Origin: Rhinopithecus roxellana
Lineage: Eukaryota; Chordata; Mammalia; Primates; Cercopithecidae
DNA: 64,000 nt
Assembly (NCBI RefSeq): GCF_007565055.1
Contig: NC_044557.1
Coordinates: 69,259,095 to 69,323,094 of the forward strand
Direction: 5' to 3'
This document shows positions 1 to 12,040 of this stretch, piece after piece (position 1 is the stretch's first letter; each line of letters opens with the position of its first letter). Both the position numbers and the translations under genes were made by a program. The notes under the pieces are model-generated. The model had not been told where the DNA came from and did no database searches. It saw nothing but the letters and a program-made list of their open reading frames with translations.

Positions 1-92
1 CATTTATAAGTGAGACTTGTATTCCACATATACATAATATAAAAAGTTAGGAATATGTTTTAATCATTTAATGACAAACTCTCCTAAAAGGT

Positions 93-386
93 CTTTTTTT
101 TTTTTTGAGGCAAACTCTGGCTCTGTCTCCCAGGCTAGAGTGCAGTGGTACGAGCTTGGCTCACTGCAAGCTCTGCCTCCTAGGTTCACGCCATTCTCCT
201 GCCTCAGCCTCCCGAGTAGCTGGGACTACAGGCACCCGCCACCACGCCCAGCTACTTTTTTGTATTTTTAGTACAGACAGGGTTTCACCGTGTTAGCCAG
301 GATGGTCTTGATCTCCTGACCTCGTGATCCACCTGCCTTGGCCTCCCAAAGTGCTAGGATTACAGGCGTGAGCCACGGTGCCCGGC
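93..386 (-). mobile_element. AluY-type SINE
   Basis: A complete Alu is read on the minus strand. The T-run at its left edge is the A-tail, and both monomers follow up to the gcccggcc start. It is flanked by a direct repeat, cctaaaaggt (83-92 and 386-395), so it is a normal retroposed insertion. The gatctcctgacctcgtgatc segment fits AluY. Alus are non-autonomous elements mobilised by L1 machinery; this copy has scattered substitutions and no coding role. Confidence 0.93.
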
Positions 387-395
387 CCTAAAAGG

Positions 396-3300
396 TATTT
401 TTACCAGTCAAGAAAATATTTATATTGCACAAGGTATTTTTATTAGTTTTAGCACAGCTTATTTCTTCACAGTGTGTTTTAGGGTTTATATACAACTTGA
501 ATTGTAATGTCCTCACCTGAAATTTCATACATTGTTAGCCAGCTCTCAAATCAGGGGATATTTAAGGGATCAATTGCATTTGCTTTTTTGCCAAAGCAAA
601 TAATGCCAAGGTCTCAGTTTATTAATGATGAAAGAGACTAGAAAGCCAGAACATGGATATTTGTAATAATGTTTCACAATATTGATTTTTGTTAAATTGT
701 ATCATATGGTGTAGCATATATTTAGTTTGAAAATGAAAATGAATTGAGATTCTTTTCATGACGAGGATAGAAAAAAGATTTTAAAGAAAAAAAAAAAAAA
801 AGGAAGATTCTTCAGGATTTCTGAGACCAGTCAGGATCTGGGTCCATCTATGAATGAGCATCACTTTTCTGTCAGGAGTAATGATTGAGCTGCATTTCTG
901 CAAGGACTTATAAAAATCGACATCAATGTTTCGAACTCAAAAGTGAGGTTAGAGTTATTGGTGACTCCTTGATTTTTTTTTAATGGTGTTGCAGTTTTTT
1001 CAATTCATTTTACATTTCCAACTCTGTGTCTTCCCGGGCACTGAGGCCTGTGCTGCAACTCTGCATCCAGACATATTCTAGGCTATTATCATTTGCCAGG
1101 GTTGCCTCTCACACAAGAAGAGAAACTCATGTGTTAAGTTCCCTCACATTAGACTATATGGATCTGATTCCTCATAAAACAAAAATGATGAACTTGGAAT
1201 GGTGATACCCACTGACTAATATGAAATATTAGTATCTTTCAGGTTCCCTTCCAGAGAGATGATTTTGAGGCTGTCATTTTATTCTAGTCTACTAAATGTA
1301 CAAGATTTTGTAATAAGAACCAGGAGTGGTGGCAGAGAGGAACCAGAGATGAGTCATTAGAAGATTGGAAGGGTTTCATAGGGATCTAACCCAATCCTAA
1401 TTTTAGAGGGTTAAGCACAGGAATAAATGATATCTTTTATTTACCTTAGCATTTCCTTACTTTGAAAATCTTGTTTCCTAATAGATCATTCTCTTGTCAG
1501 TAAATTACTGCTTGAGAGTTGAATGTAATTTAAACAGCATTTTCATGGCACTTTGGAAATAAGGAATGATAATTTTAAATCCTTTAGAAATGAAACTAGC
1601 TTGTTATATTTTGATCCCTCTGAAAGAGACATAAAGAGAGATTTATTAACATCAATTTTCCACTTTTGATGCCCTCTGTAGGAGGTGCTAGTAAAATTCA
1701 GATATGTTCCCAATGCCTCAATTTCAGTGTCCTACTGAATGACTTACTTAGATGGAAGTGATAGAACTGTCCTTCCTCATCATGTGATAAGTGAGATTAT
1801 TGAGGATTTATGCTAAATAGAGCCCTTGATTATAAAGAGAGCATTTTAAACTCTTTTTAAAGTTTCCTGCTCATATGCAACCATGCTACTGAGGTTCCCT
1901 GACATTTCTGGTATGGCCAAGAACGTACCTATTGGCCACTCAGGAAAGATACTTTCTTTCAGAAGGCCCTTTTTAAAGTGGTAGGCTGTGTTGCTCCTGG
2001 CTACCTTTAATTGCTCAAATACCTTCTATATCTTGAAATTGATGTTGTCCTCAGAATCCAGATGGCATGGAACACATTTTCTGTACATCTAAGATCAAAT
2101 ACGCAGTTAAAATTTTTTTTTTCAGAATAGACCATATTGTCCAACTTATTAAATTCATTAATTTCAATAATACATTGGCTACTAGGAATATTACACATTT
2201 TGCATCTGAGAAAAATTTGTTAGTATTAATAAGTTTATAAGCAATTCATCACCTACTCAGATGGTATAATGTAGCAATTTATTGTATACTATGTGAATTT
2301 TGTCAACAGGGAATCCCCTGATAAAAAAATAGCTTAATATTAATTACTAGCACCATCTGTGCAAAACAATAGATAAACCAATATTTTAAAATACAATGAC
2401 TTCATGCATGTCAGTTATCTTCAACATTAAATGCTACAGTTTTGTTGATGCAGTTTACCTGTCTATTAATTTAAATAATGCATGTCCTTACAGAGGTTAA
2501 AACCATGAATAAATGAATTAAAATTAAATATAATGAAACATTTAAATAGGTGTAACATGAATGTGATTCATTCTTCAGAAATATATCCTGTATGCATGTA
2601 TTTATATACACATCACTGTACCATCTGCTAGGTTTTTACAGGTTGAGTATGAATTTTCTTTCCACACCTGAAAGGCATATTGTGAATTCCTTGTAGTGAA
2701 GAGATTATTCAGTTGAAAAGGTTGAGACAATTGGTGTAACTAATGCCTGGCAGTGGTCAGACTCAAGGAGTACCTTCAAAAGACAGGGGCAGGGGTCATC
2801 ATAAGAAAGATCATTTTCTATTTAAATTTTGAGCTCTCAAGCTAACATTTTGCTAATTATGACAACGGATGCTGCTCCAAGCACCAAGGGACCCCCTTTC
2901 ATCCGTCCTTTTAAACTGCCGTAACCTGCCACCTGGTATGGTCTTTTTATATCCACTTTATGTTCTGGCTTCAATAAATATTTATTGAAAAAATTAATGA
3001 AATATTCTGGAAAAGGGAATGGTGAGCAAAGAAGCTTTTCTTAGCTGTCAGTACAAGTCATCCCTGTAGTTCGCTTATTTAGACAGTTTAGTACCTCACA
3101 CTGCCAAAATTCTCATACTAACCAAGGCATAGAATTAAGAGCCTCAGAGTACACAAGGCATGGCTGGTAATCATTATTGCTAGAAAACATATGGACAACC
3201 AGTAGACTTTTCATTTAGGGAGTCTCTTGGGAGATAGTAACCAATTAATTCAAACTTTTCATTAAATGACACTGAGCAATGCAAATCAAACTCCCTTAGT

Positions 3301-3579
3301 TTACCGTGTTCTGTTGCAGCTAGGAAGAAATCCTCAGGTCTGTAGGCTCCACCAACTTCTCAGATAGTAAAATTCTCTGTGGAGAGGGGAGGATATTGAC
3401 ATTCCACTATGAGTATTTAGCTCTAACTGAAAATTGTCATTTATTGTTTAAAGCTGTATCTTGTATGTGTGTTTCTTTAGACATTGTTTTGGGATGAGCT
3501 TTGGTGGTGGCTTCACTACACAGTGCAGTGTTTTTAGAACACAGGTACCATACTCCTGGGTGATCTGACTCAAAAACTG
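396..3579. other. Unassigned non-coding DNA
   Basis: This is AT-rich sequence with stops in all frames. The only local structure is a pure A-run near 787-801. I recognise no gene, RNA gene or named repeat here. Very old, diverged repeats could be present but cannot be called by eye. Confidence 0.5.
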
Positions 3580-3745
3580 ATTTTTCAATTTCATAATTGT
3601 GTGACCTTAGACATAATTTTCAAATTACTTAACTTCAATTTCTAACATGTAGTCATCCTTATACAATGGAAATAGGACTGCTTACCTCTCATTAATTATA
3701 TGCTAATATAGAATGAGATAATATTGTGACATCATTAATTATTTA
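3580..3745 (+). mobile_element. Degenerate MIR SINE
   Basis: The order of short blocks follows the MIR core: tgtgtgaccttag, then ttacttaacttcaatttc, then a tacaatggaaatagg block, then cttacctctcatta. All are diverged but collinear. MIR is an ancient mammalian tRNA-derived SINE. The edges are uncertain. Confidence 0.5.
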
Positions 3746-4609
3746 TTGCTTGTTGAGGTAAAGAAAGTAGAAGATTAAAAAGGATATTGGCCTTTTAAAA
3801 AGTGTGTGAATGGGCAATCACAGAATAAACATTAATGTAAATATAGATGCAGTTTCCCAAAGTCATTAGTAGTACGCAAAAGTAAAATTAGAGACCACAG
3901 GATAATTTTTCTCCCCAAATTGTGGTGAGAGGTGACAATGTGCTAGCAGCCCTCACCCTCAGTACCTCCTCAGCCTCGGCGTCCACTCTGGCGGCGCTTG
4001 AGAAGCCCTTCAGCCCGCCAAGGCACCGTGGGAGCCCCTCTCTGGGCTGGCTGAGGCTGGAGCTGCCTCCCTCTGCTTGCGGGGAGGTGTTGAAGGAGAG
4101 GCGCGGGTGGGAACAGGAGCCGTGCGCGGCGCTCACGGGCCAGTGCGAGTTCCAGTGGGCGCCGGTGCGGGCGCAGGAGCCGGCGTGGGCTCGGCGGGCC
4201 CCCGCACACTGAGCAGCTGACTGGCTCCGCCGGCCCAGGGCAGTGAGGGGCTTAGCACCTAGGCCAGCAGCTGTGGAGGTTGCGCCAGGTCCCCCAGCAG
4301 TACTAGCCTGTCAGCGCTGCACTCAAATTCTCATAGGGCCTTACTGCCTCCCCGCCGTCAGGCCTGGGGACCTGCAGCCCGCCACGTCTGAGCTTCCACC
4401 TCTGCTGCTGGGCTCCCGCGTGGCCCAAGCCTCCCGCAACCGCCCCCTGCTCTGTGGCGCCTCGTCCCACCAACAACCCAAGGGCTGACGAGTGCAGGCG
4501 CCCCTCGGGACTGGCAGGCAGCTCCACCTGCAGCCCCCCTGAAGGATCCACTAGGTGAAGACCGCTGGGCTCCTGAGCCGGATGCGGACTTGGAGAACTT
4601 TTATATCTA

Positions 4610-5190
4610 GCCAGAGGATTGTATGTGCACCAATCAGCACTCTGTATCTAGCTAATCTGGTGAGGACTTCGAGAACTTTTATGTCTAGCTAGAGGATCGT
4701 AAATACACCAATCAGCACTCTGTGTCTAGCTCAGGGTTTGTAAATACACCAATCAGTACTCTGTGTCTAGCTCAAGGTTTGTAAATATACCAATTGGTAC
4801 TCTGTATCTAGCTAACTCTGTATCTCGCTAACCTAGTGGGGACTTGGAGAACTTTTCTGTCTAGCACTGTGTCTAGCTCAAGGATTGTAAACGCAGCAAT
4901 CAGCACTCTGTGTCTAGCTCAGGGTTTGTAAATACACCAATCAGTACTCTGTTTCCAGCTTAAGGTTTGTGAATACACCAATTGGTACTCTGTAGCTAGC
5001 TAACTCTGTATGTAGCTAACTTAGTGGGGACTTGGAGAACTTTTCTCTCTAGCACTCTGTGTCTAGCTCAAGGATTGTAAACGCACCAATCAGCATCTGT
5101 CTAGCTCAAGGATTGTAGACGCACCAATCAGCACTCTGTCAAAACGGACCAATCAGCTCTCTGTAAAATAGACCAATGAGCTCTCTGTAA
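4610..5190 (+). repeat. CCAAT-unit array in the LTR12 U3 region
   Basis: About eleven imperfect units of roughly 25-45 bp carry caccaatcagcactctg or close variants, spaced by tctagctcaagg-type linkers. Most keep the CCAAT box. One unit near 4894 has GCAAT instead, and two read ccaattgg. In ERV9 LTRs this array is the enhancer and is known to bind NF-Y. Unit number varies between LTR12 copies. Confidence 0.85.
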
Positions 5191-5218
5191 AATGGATGTG
5201 GGTGGGGTCAGATAAGGG

Positions 5219-5225
5219 AATAAAA
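5219..5225 (+). promoter_or_regulatory. TATA-like box of LTR12
   Basis: AATAAAA stands in the context gggaataaaagcagg, just downstream of the CCAAT array and upstream of the agccagcagtggca segment where ERV9 transcripts are known to start. The motif is intact. The start site (about 5245-5255) is inferred from family knowledge. Confidence 0.7.
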
Positions 5226-5305
5226 GCAGGCTACCCCAGCCAGCAGTGGCAGTCCACTGAGGTCCCCTTCCAACAGTGTGGAAGCTTTGTTCTTTAGCTC
5301 TTTGC

Positions 5306-5311
5306 AATAGA
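5306..5311 (+). promoter_or_regulatory. Mutated LTR12 polyadenylation signal (AATAGA)
   Basis: In the tttgcaatagatcttgctg context the LTR12 family has AATAAA. Here the fifth base is G, giving AATAGA. A weakened poly(A) signal downstream of an intact TATA-like box could favour read-through into the right flank. That consequence is inference. Confidence 0.6.
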
Positions 5312-5664
5312 TCTTGCTGCTGCTCACTCTTTGGGTCCATGCTGCCTTTATGAGCTGTAACACTCACTGTGAAGGTCTGCAGCTTCATTCCTGAAGCCAA
5401 TGAGAGGACGAACCCACCAGGAAGAATGAACAACTCTAGATGTGCTGCCTTTAAGAGCTGTAACACTCACTTGGAAGATCTGCAGCTTCACTCCTGACAG
5501 CGAGGCCACGAACCCACCAGAAGGAAGAAGTTCCATACACATCTGAACATCTGAAGGAACAAACTCCAGACACACCGTCTTTAAGAACTCTAACACTCAC
5601 AGCGAGGGTCCGCAGCTTCATTCTTGAAGTGAGTGAGACCAAGAACCCACCAATTCCGGACACA

Positions 5665-6719
5665 GTAGTATATGGTATAGCCAAAGGTATGAGGCAGTAG
5701 GCACCCTCAGGCACCATGAGAAGGCAGGTGTAATGACTTGTCTTTTGGGGGAGAGAAATTTAAAAGCACTTCAAAACTGTAAATTGTAAAAGCATAGTTT
5801 TTTTTTGACCCAGAAATTTTACTTGTAGAAATCTAAGGTGATTTTTAGCCTCATGTGGAACAAATGTAGATGTCCCCTTAACCTCTCAAACCCTGAGAAA
5901 AACATGATAAAAAACCATGCTAGTACAAAGTAACAAATACATAATAATCAAGTTCAAAAAGACATACACAAACACACAGACATACACATGCACATAAGTG
6001 AAATAAGATAGCCTCAATTTCCAAAATTAGAAAGAGAACTAAAAATCCAGCATGAAAAGTGGATAATGGCCCATGTGAATTTTGATCTGGGAGCATTGAG
6101 GTTTTTGTTCTCACTGATGCACAGACGACTAAACTTCTGGTTAGATGAGACAATGGGCTGGAACAAAGATTCTGATATAACACTTCCAGCTGAAAAGGGG
6201 AGCCCTAGGAAAAGTGGATAAGAAAAACTCTTATCCATTTTATCCTTTCAAAGTGTCCAAAGAACTCTGTCTTTTCAGTGTAATCAGAAAAAGAAAGAAA
6301 GAAGTAAAAGAACAGAAAAAACTCTAATATAAGGGCTTGGAGGTAGAATCTACAGTATCAGCCATCTATATTTTAAATCCTGCCTCCATTGATGGAGATT
6401 TAAAAACCTGAAAATGTTTTTAAAAAAACCTAAAAATGATTTAAAAAACCTAAAAATGTTTTCAAGTTTCACTTATCCTTAATCAATAAACTTGCTTTTC
6501 TTCTTATAAAATTTATAGCCATATAACCAATTATATCTCTTATTTTGGGGGAGAAATAAAGATGAAGGCAAGAGATACCATTTCCACTAAATTGTAACAG
6601 TTGTATGGAATTTCATGACCAGGTTAAAAATCTAACCAGTCTGGCTCCAGAGACTTTTACCTAAATCATTTATGAAAACAACGCAGGCTGAGTTAGCAGA
6701 TGCAACAAAAATTATAGTA
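5665..6719. other. Unassigned DNA with a short A-rich tandem repeat
   Basis: There is no recognisable gene. A local repeat of about 20 bp (acctaaaaatg followed by an A-run) occurs roughly three times at 6404-6463. The rest is AT-rich and not assignable by eye. Confidence 0.5.
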
Positions 6720-7200
6720 GTCTCAAAACCAGGAGAAAACTAAACAATTTAAAAGAGATTATTATTTTAAATATTTTTAAATGATTGAAGATATACAAGA
6801 GGGCATAGAAATATTAACAAAAGAATGTGATACCACAAAAAATACTAGATAGACTTGAAAGAAATGAGGTAGAACATCTGCAAGCAAAAAAATATAAAAT
6901 TAAAATAGAAAATGCAATGAACTGCTTAAATAATAGGTAGACACAGCTAAAAAGGGGTTGAGAAAATGGGGAGATAGATCTCAGAAAAAGCCCTAAAATG
7001 CAACCAAGAGCAGTAAGAGGTTGGATACGTGAAAAACACTTAAGTGGACAATCAAATGGAAATATTGAGCATTCATCTAAGTTTATGTGTGTAAGAATAG
7101 AGAGGGAAGAAATAGCTTTGGGAAAAAAATAGCAGCAAATATCCAGAACTGAAAAAGACATGATTATTCAGATTGAGTTCTGAGTAAGAGAAATAGAGCA
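6720..7200 (+). mobile_element. Ancient L1M ORF1-region fragment
   Basis: The block around 6930-7000 (taggtagacacagctaaaa ... ggggagatagatctcag) and the later atatccagaactgaaaaagacatg match, with many changes, the coiled-coil part of ORF1 in old L1M or HAL1-type elements. Reading frame is lost throughout. Edges are soft. Confidence 0.5.
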
Positions 7201-7374
7201 GAAGTCTTCTTCACTGAGGGAGTTCTCTTGACTTACTGAGTGACTCAGCTAATCAATGGGTTTTCTCCATTCTCTCTTGCCAGTTCTTATAGTGTGCTCC
7301 ACACTTACAACTAGGCAGTGACTATATGGTACATCAGTGCACTCTTGCTCCCACCAGTTGAATTCTGTTTTTTT

Positions 7375-7686
7375 AATTTAATTTAATTTATTTATTTTTT
7401 GAGATGGAGTCTCGCTCTGTTGCCCAGGCTGGAGTGCAGTGGTGCAGTCTCGGCTCACTGCAACCTCCACCTCCCAGGTTCATGCCATTCTCCTGCCTCA
7501 GCCTCCTGAGTAGCTGGGACTACAGGTGCCCCCCACCATGCCTGGCTAATTTTTTTTTTTGTATTTTTAATAAAGACAGGGTTTCACCGTGGTAGCCAGG
7601 ATGGTCTCGATCTCCTGACCTCGTGATCTGCCCGCCTCGACCTCCCAAAGTTCTGGGATTACAGGCGTGAGCCACCGCGCTTGGCC
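7375..7686 (-). mobile_element. AluY-type SINE with modified tail
   Basis: Full-length minus-strand Alu flanked by a mutated direct repeat, ttgaattctgtttttt (7358-7373) and ttgagttctatttttt (7687-7702). The tail has evolved from pure T into a TTTAA-type microsatellite next to the element. The gatctcctgacctcgtgatc segment fits AluY. Confidence 0.92.
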
Positions 7687-7702
7687 TTGAGTTCTATTTT
7701 TT

Positions 7703-8121
7703 AAAATTCTGTTTTGTTTTGTCTCTGTTAAGATGAGTTGCACATGTTATTTTTATTATCCAGACCAATAAAATATCAACATAAAACAAAAAGGTTTTGT
7801 CAAGTAAAGCTAAATTGAATGTTTTGGGAGAATTCCATAAAGGTATGCCACTTAAATAAATTAGCTCTAAAATTGGGTTTTGGAAGGAAGTCAAAAGTCA
7901 TAAATATCCGGAATATGGTGAACACAACTGCTTCCTACAATGTCTTTTAGTTTCTTGCATTCACTGTAGAGAAACTGGAATTGGAAATTGTAGAGAATGC
8001 ATAATGCACGTAGTTCATGAAGGAAAGATAACATAAAAATGAGACGAGTAGGCCTGTCTCAAAGGAAGGCACTTGTCTATTTTAAAACGTTTTCCAACAG
8101 TATAAATTAAATGCTTAAGAT
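7703..8121. other. Unassigned non-coding DNA
   Basis: About 420 bp between two Alus. I see no gene and no repeat that I can name. Confidence 0.5.
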
Positions 8122-8378
8122 AGCTGGAGTGTAATGGCACAATCTCCACCCACTGCAACCTCTGCCTCCCAGGTTCAAGAGATTCTCATGCCTCAGCCTC
8201 CCAAATAGCTGGGATTACAGGCATACACCACCACGTTCAGCTAGCTTTTCATATTTTTAGTGGAGATGGAGTTTCACCGTGTTGGCCAGGCTGGTCTCGA
8301 ACTTCTGACCTCAGGTGATCCACCAGCCTCGGCCTCCCAAAGTGCTGGGAGTACAGGTGTTAGCCACCAAGGCAGGCC
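8122..8378 (-). mobile_element. AluS/J fragment lacking its A-tail end
   Basis: Minus-strand Alu sequence starts abruptly at agctggagtgtaatgg, without the T-run and the first ~30 bp of the right monomer. It runs to the gcaggcc end. The cctcaggtgatccacc segment indicates an AluS or older type. With the tail side missing there is no clear target duplication, so a deletion after insertion is likely. Confidence 0.88.
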
Positions 8379-8584
8379 TAATTGTTGTTTTAAATGATTC
8401 CCACCTTTTTTAAAATTTCCATTTCTCCAGTGAGCTAATGCTATAATAAGAGATCTTCCTCTTAAAAACAAGAACTACAGGATATCAAAGTCAGGAACAA
8501 AAAGGAAATTACTTACCAAGAGGAAAAAAAAAATAGCAGAGTTCAAATCAGCAACTGTATCTATGATTCCACTGCCAAATCTAA

Positions 8585-9818
8585 GGTCATGATTTCCCCT
8601 ATACTTTCTTCTAGGAGTTATAATTTTTAGCCCTTGTATTTAGGTTGTTGTACCAGCACCATTTGTTGAAGACTGTTCTTTCTCCATTGAATGGATGTGG
8701 CAACCTTGTCAATTATCAATGGGTCATAGATTTATAGGTTGATTCCTGGACTTTCAATTCTTCTTTCTAAATTTATTTTTTATTTCAATAGGTTTTTAGG
8801 GAGAAGGTGGTGTTTACTATATGAATAAGTTCTTTAATGATGATTTCTAAGATTTTGGTGCACCCATCACCCAGGCAGTGTACACCATATCCAACATGTA
8901 GTCTTTTGTCTCTCGCCCGCCTCCCACCCTTTCCTCCTAAGTCCCCAAAGTCCAATGCCTCATTCTTATGTCTTTGTGCTGTACTCTCAATTCTATTCCA
9001 TTGTTTTATATGTCTGTTCTTATGCCAGTATCACACTGCTTTGGTTACTGTAACTTTGTAGTAAGTTTTAAAATTGCAAAGTGTGAGTTCTCCAACTTTG
9101 CTTTTCATTTTTTAATATTGTTTTTGCTATCGAGGGCTCCTTGCAAATTCCATATGAATTTGAGAGTCAATTTTTCCATTTCCGCAAAAAAGGCTATTGC
9201 AATTTCAATAAAAATTGCCCTAAATTTGTAGTCACCTGAGGTACATACTAATATCTTAACAACATTAAGTCTTTCAGTTCATGGACACAGGATATCTTTC
9301 CATTATTTTAGGTCTTCTTTAATTTATTTCAGCAATGTGTTATGGTTTTCATTGTACAAGTCTTTCACCTCCTTAGCTAAACTTATTCCCTGATATTTCA
9401 TTCTTTTAGATACTATTGTAAACAATTTTTTTTGTTGTTTTCTTTGTTGAGTGCTCATTGCAAGTATATAAAAATGCGACTGATTTGTGTCTATTGATCT
9501 TGTACCCTATAACTTTCCTGCATTTGTTTATTAGCTCTAGTAGCTTCTGGTGGATTATTTGGTATATTCTTTTTGTAGGATTATACTATCTGTAAATAGA
9601 AATATTTTACTTCTTTTTTAAAATATCTGGATGCCATTTACTTCTTTTTCTTGTCAAATTGCTCTGGCTAGAACTTCCAGTGCAATGTTAAATAGTAGTG
9701 GTGAAAGAAGCCATCCTTATCTTGTTCTTGATCTTAGGAAGAAAGCTTTCAGTCTTTCATCATTGAATCTTTCATTATGTTAGCTGCAGGGTTTTCATAA
9801 ATGCCCTTTTTTATGTCG
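8585..9818 (-). mobile_element. L1M ORF2 fragment (old LINE-1)
   Basis: The sequence is the reverse complement of the middle to C-terminal half of L1 ORF2. It runs from the ttgtaccagcaccatttgttgaag block through the caattctattccattg segment to agctgcagggttttcataaatg. All frames are broken. It lacks both element ends and contains a younger 221-bp L1 insertion. Divergence suggests an L1M-age copy. Confidence 0.8.
8762..8982 (-). mobile_element. Short 5'-truncated L1 3'-end insertion
   Basis: This is the terminal 3' UTR of a younger L1 (L1PB/L1MA-like). It reads aataggtttttagggagaag ... gcacccatcacccaggcagtg on the plus strand. It sits between near-identical 12-bp repeats actttcaattct (8750-8761) and actctcaattct (8983-8994), and it splits the ORF2 of the older L1M at one point. 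Confidence 0.75.
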
Positions 9819-11719
9819 ATGCACTGACTTATAAAAATATAACACTATTCGGGTATTTTTTAAAATAGAAGAAAAGGTCAGAAAACTCAGATATTTCAGG
9901 AAATTGAAATTAAATTATTCCAGGATCCTAAGATTTTTCTGAAGGAGATAGACAACTGATCAACACTTGTAGACTTTGTTATGTATTCTTTTAGTGCTTA
10001 ATTAGTCAAGTGTTTAACATACTCACTTGACTTATCAGAGTCTATATAAATAAGGAGGAAAATGCAGGAAATAGAAAATAAGCATGATTACTCGGATCAA
10101 AAGAATTTTTACAAAGAGAAATTCTAAGATTTGCTTTTTAAAAATTCAATAGCATGTAACTGAATAGTATACAATTATGAAAGGGACATCTGGAATATAT
10201 TAAGAAAACGTGAGTTAAACAGATGAAAAAAATATACTAGGAAAATAACAGAAAAAAAGTTGTCCTACAGTTTTAATAACAGGCACAATGGGCCTTATGG
10301 AATTTTAGTCTACCTGATATTGGAAGGATGCAGCTCCCAGAGTCAATGACAGCAGGAAGAGGACCACTGGGAACACCAGGAAAAAAGGAAGCTCAGAAGG
10401 AATTCAGGAAGCAGGAAACATTGCAACACGCTTGGGCAGGAATAGCCTGGTCAGTATGTTGCCACAGCTGCTGCTGCTGTCATCACTTCTGTTACTGCTG
10501 CTACTGTGAGGATTCTGGCCTTCAAAATTTCTAGATGTCTTGTTTCACTCACGTACAGTTCAGAGTCTTGGGAGCACTCTATGAGGGACTAGTAGGAAGG
10601 CTTGGATTCTGTGGTGGAGGCAGGCAGTAGGAATTGGTCTCTAGCCAACATGATCAATTGTGGAAAGCAGAAATTCACCAAAAAGAAACTGGGGAGACTT
10701 TATGAAGAATAATATATGAGAATTTTTTAAAGTGTCTGGAAAGAGATGAGAATTAGAAGCAATTAATAATATAGAAGAAAAAGGATGGACCAATCAGAAT
10801 TTTTTAAATTCTATATATTTATGTAGATTTTTACATATTTTATGATAAAATTGCACTCATGCATGGCTTCTGTATTTTTAAAAAACAGGTCCTAAATCAT
10901 ATTTAAAAAATAACTTTTGCCTTTAAGAGTTGGAAGTATCTACTCACAGCACTTTTAAACTTTCATGGGAATAATTGATGAAAATCCTGCTTCAGCAAAA
11001 TTCAAGGAAGAAGAAATCTTCCTGGGACTGTACAAATTTCACTATTGGCTAATCTACTTTTTTTTTTTTTCCTTGAAATGCATTGGCTTCATCTACCTTT
11101 AGAAGTTCCTTCTGTTGAAAACTCTAGATGATTTTTTTTTCCTCCCTCTGAAGGCAACTAGATACTTTGTAGTCAAATAATTTGTCAGAAAAATTGCTGA
11201 ATCTGGAGATTTTGCTGTAGTAAAAATGTGGCCACTGCCTTCTCAGAGTAGCTCACCATTTGGGATTATATATGAAAACCCATGTAAAATAAAAACTGTC
11301 AAAATGACAAAAAAATTATGTCATGCTTGAATGATCATTTTTCTGTGGAAATTTAGTTTTATATGTGTATAGGGGTGTTGTCTGTGTCTATGTCTGAGCA
11401 AGTAGGAGCAGGGAGAGAGAGAGAAACAGACAAAGAGACAAAGACAAACAGAATGACTCACTTCAACTCTGTAAGGCCGATGTAGCTATTTGTATTTCAG
11501 GATAAACAATCTGGAGTATTAAATGGACTTCAATATGTACCTTTACTAATAATACTTATCTAACACTCTATCTGAAGTTAATTGTCTATGACATAAATCA
11601 GGAGAGTCACATTTTGGAGGTTTCTTCTGTGATACTTGTGGATCCATTCACTGGTATTTGATTCATTCATTTATCCCTTTAGCAAACCTCCTTTAAGTGT
11701 CTCTTGTGTGGTAGTTTTT
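9819..11719. other. Unassigned DNA, low-complexity patches only
   Basis: No gene or nameable repeat. A degenerate ctgctgctgctgt/ttactgctgctactg stretch lies at 10468-10507, a T-run at 11059-11071 and a purine-rich gagagagagagaaacag patch near 11410-11450. Confidence 0.5.
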
Positions 11720-12040
11720 TGTTTTTCTTTTTATGAGTTTTGTTTTTCTTTTTAGACAAAGTCTCGCTCTGTCACCCAGGCTGGAGTGCAGTGGTGCGAT
11801 CTTGGCTCACTGCAACTTCCGCATCCTGGATTCAAGCGATTCTCCTGCCTCAACCTTCCAAGTAGTTGGGACTACAGGCACAGGTATGTGCCTCCACACC
11901 CAGCTAATTTTTTTGTATTTTTAGTAGAGACAGGGTTTCACTGTGTTAACCAGGATGGTCTTGATCTCCTGACCTCGTGATTCACCCGCCTCAGCCTCCC
12001 AAAGTGCTGGGATTACAGGCGCGAGCTACCACACCCAGCC
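11720..12040 (-). mobile_element. Full-length Alu (AluS/Y)
   Basis: Minus-strand Alu with a T-rich, partly degraded tail. It is flanked by a perfect 14-bp direct repeat gtgtggtagttttt (11706-11719 and 12041-12054). A small insertion (acaggtatgtgcctcc) lies in the left-monomer region. Confidence 0.92.

Larger units (their letters stand above)
3926..5664 (+). mobile_element. Solo LTR12 (ERV9-family LTR)
   Basis: About 1.74 kb begins TGAGAGGTGAC and ends GGACACA, the TG...CA termini of a retroviral LTR. It has the LTR12 layout: a GC-rich 5' block (3926-4560), an array of CCAAT-containing units (about 4610-5190), a TATA-like AATAAAA, and a 3' part with repeated gagctgtaacactcac / gaacccacca blocks. 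Flanks are gtgg and gtag, compatible with a 4-bp target duplication with one change. No primer-binding site or internal viral sequence follows, so it is a solo LTR left by LTR-LTR recombination. ERV9 LTRs are known to act as promoters and enhancers in primates. Whether this copy is active cannot be told from sequence. Confidence 0.92.

Noticed and set aside
71..296. Open frames of about 60 codons over the first Alu
   Set aside because: They are antisense Alu translations; the same frames recur over the other minus-strand Alus in the window.
3888..4551. Several 80-96-codon open frames in a GC-rich block
   Set aside because: They lie wholly in the GC-rich U3 of LTR12, on both strands and in overlapping frames. 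This is a composition effect with no retroviral protein similarity.
3926..4560. Candidate CpG-island gene promoter
   Set aside because: The GC-rich block is explained by the LTR12 U3 region; no host gene start follows.
4610..5190. CRISPR-like regularly spaced repeats
   Set aside because: Units are contiguous, diverged and part of an LTR enhancer, and the genome is a primate's.
6814..7161. 115-codon minus-strand open frame
   Set aside because: It is antisense to an old L1M ORF1-like segment, AT-rich, with no recognisable domain.
10440..10510. Trinucleotide (CTG) expansion
   Set aside because: Only a few interrupted units are present; not a disease-like array.
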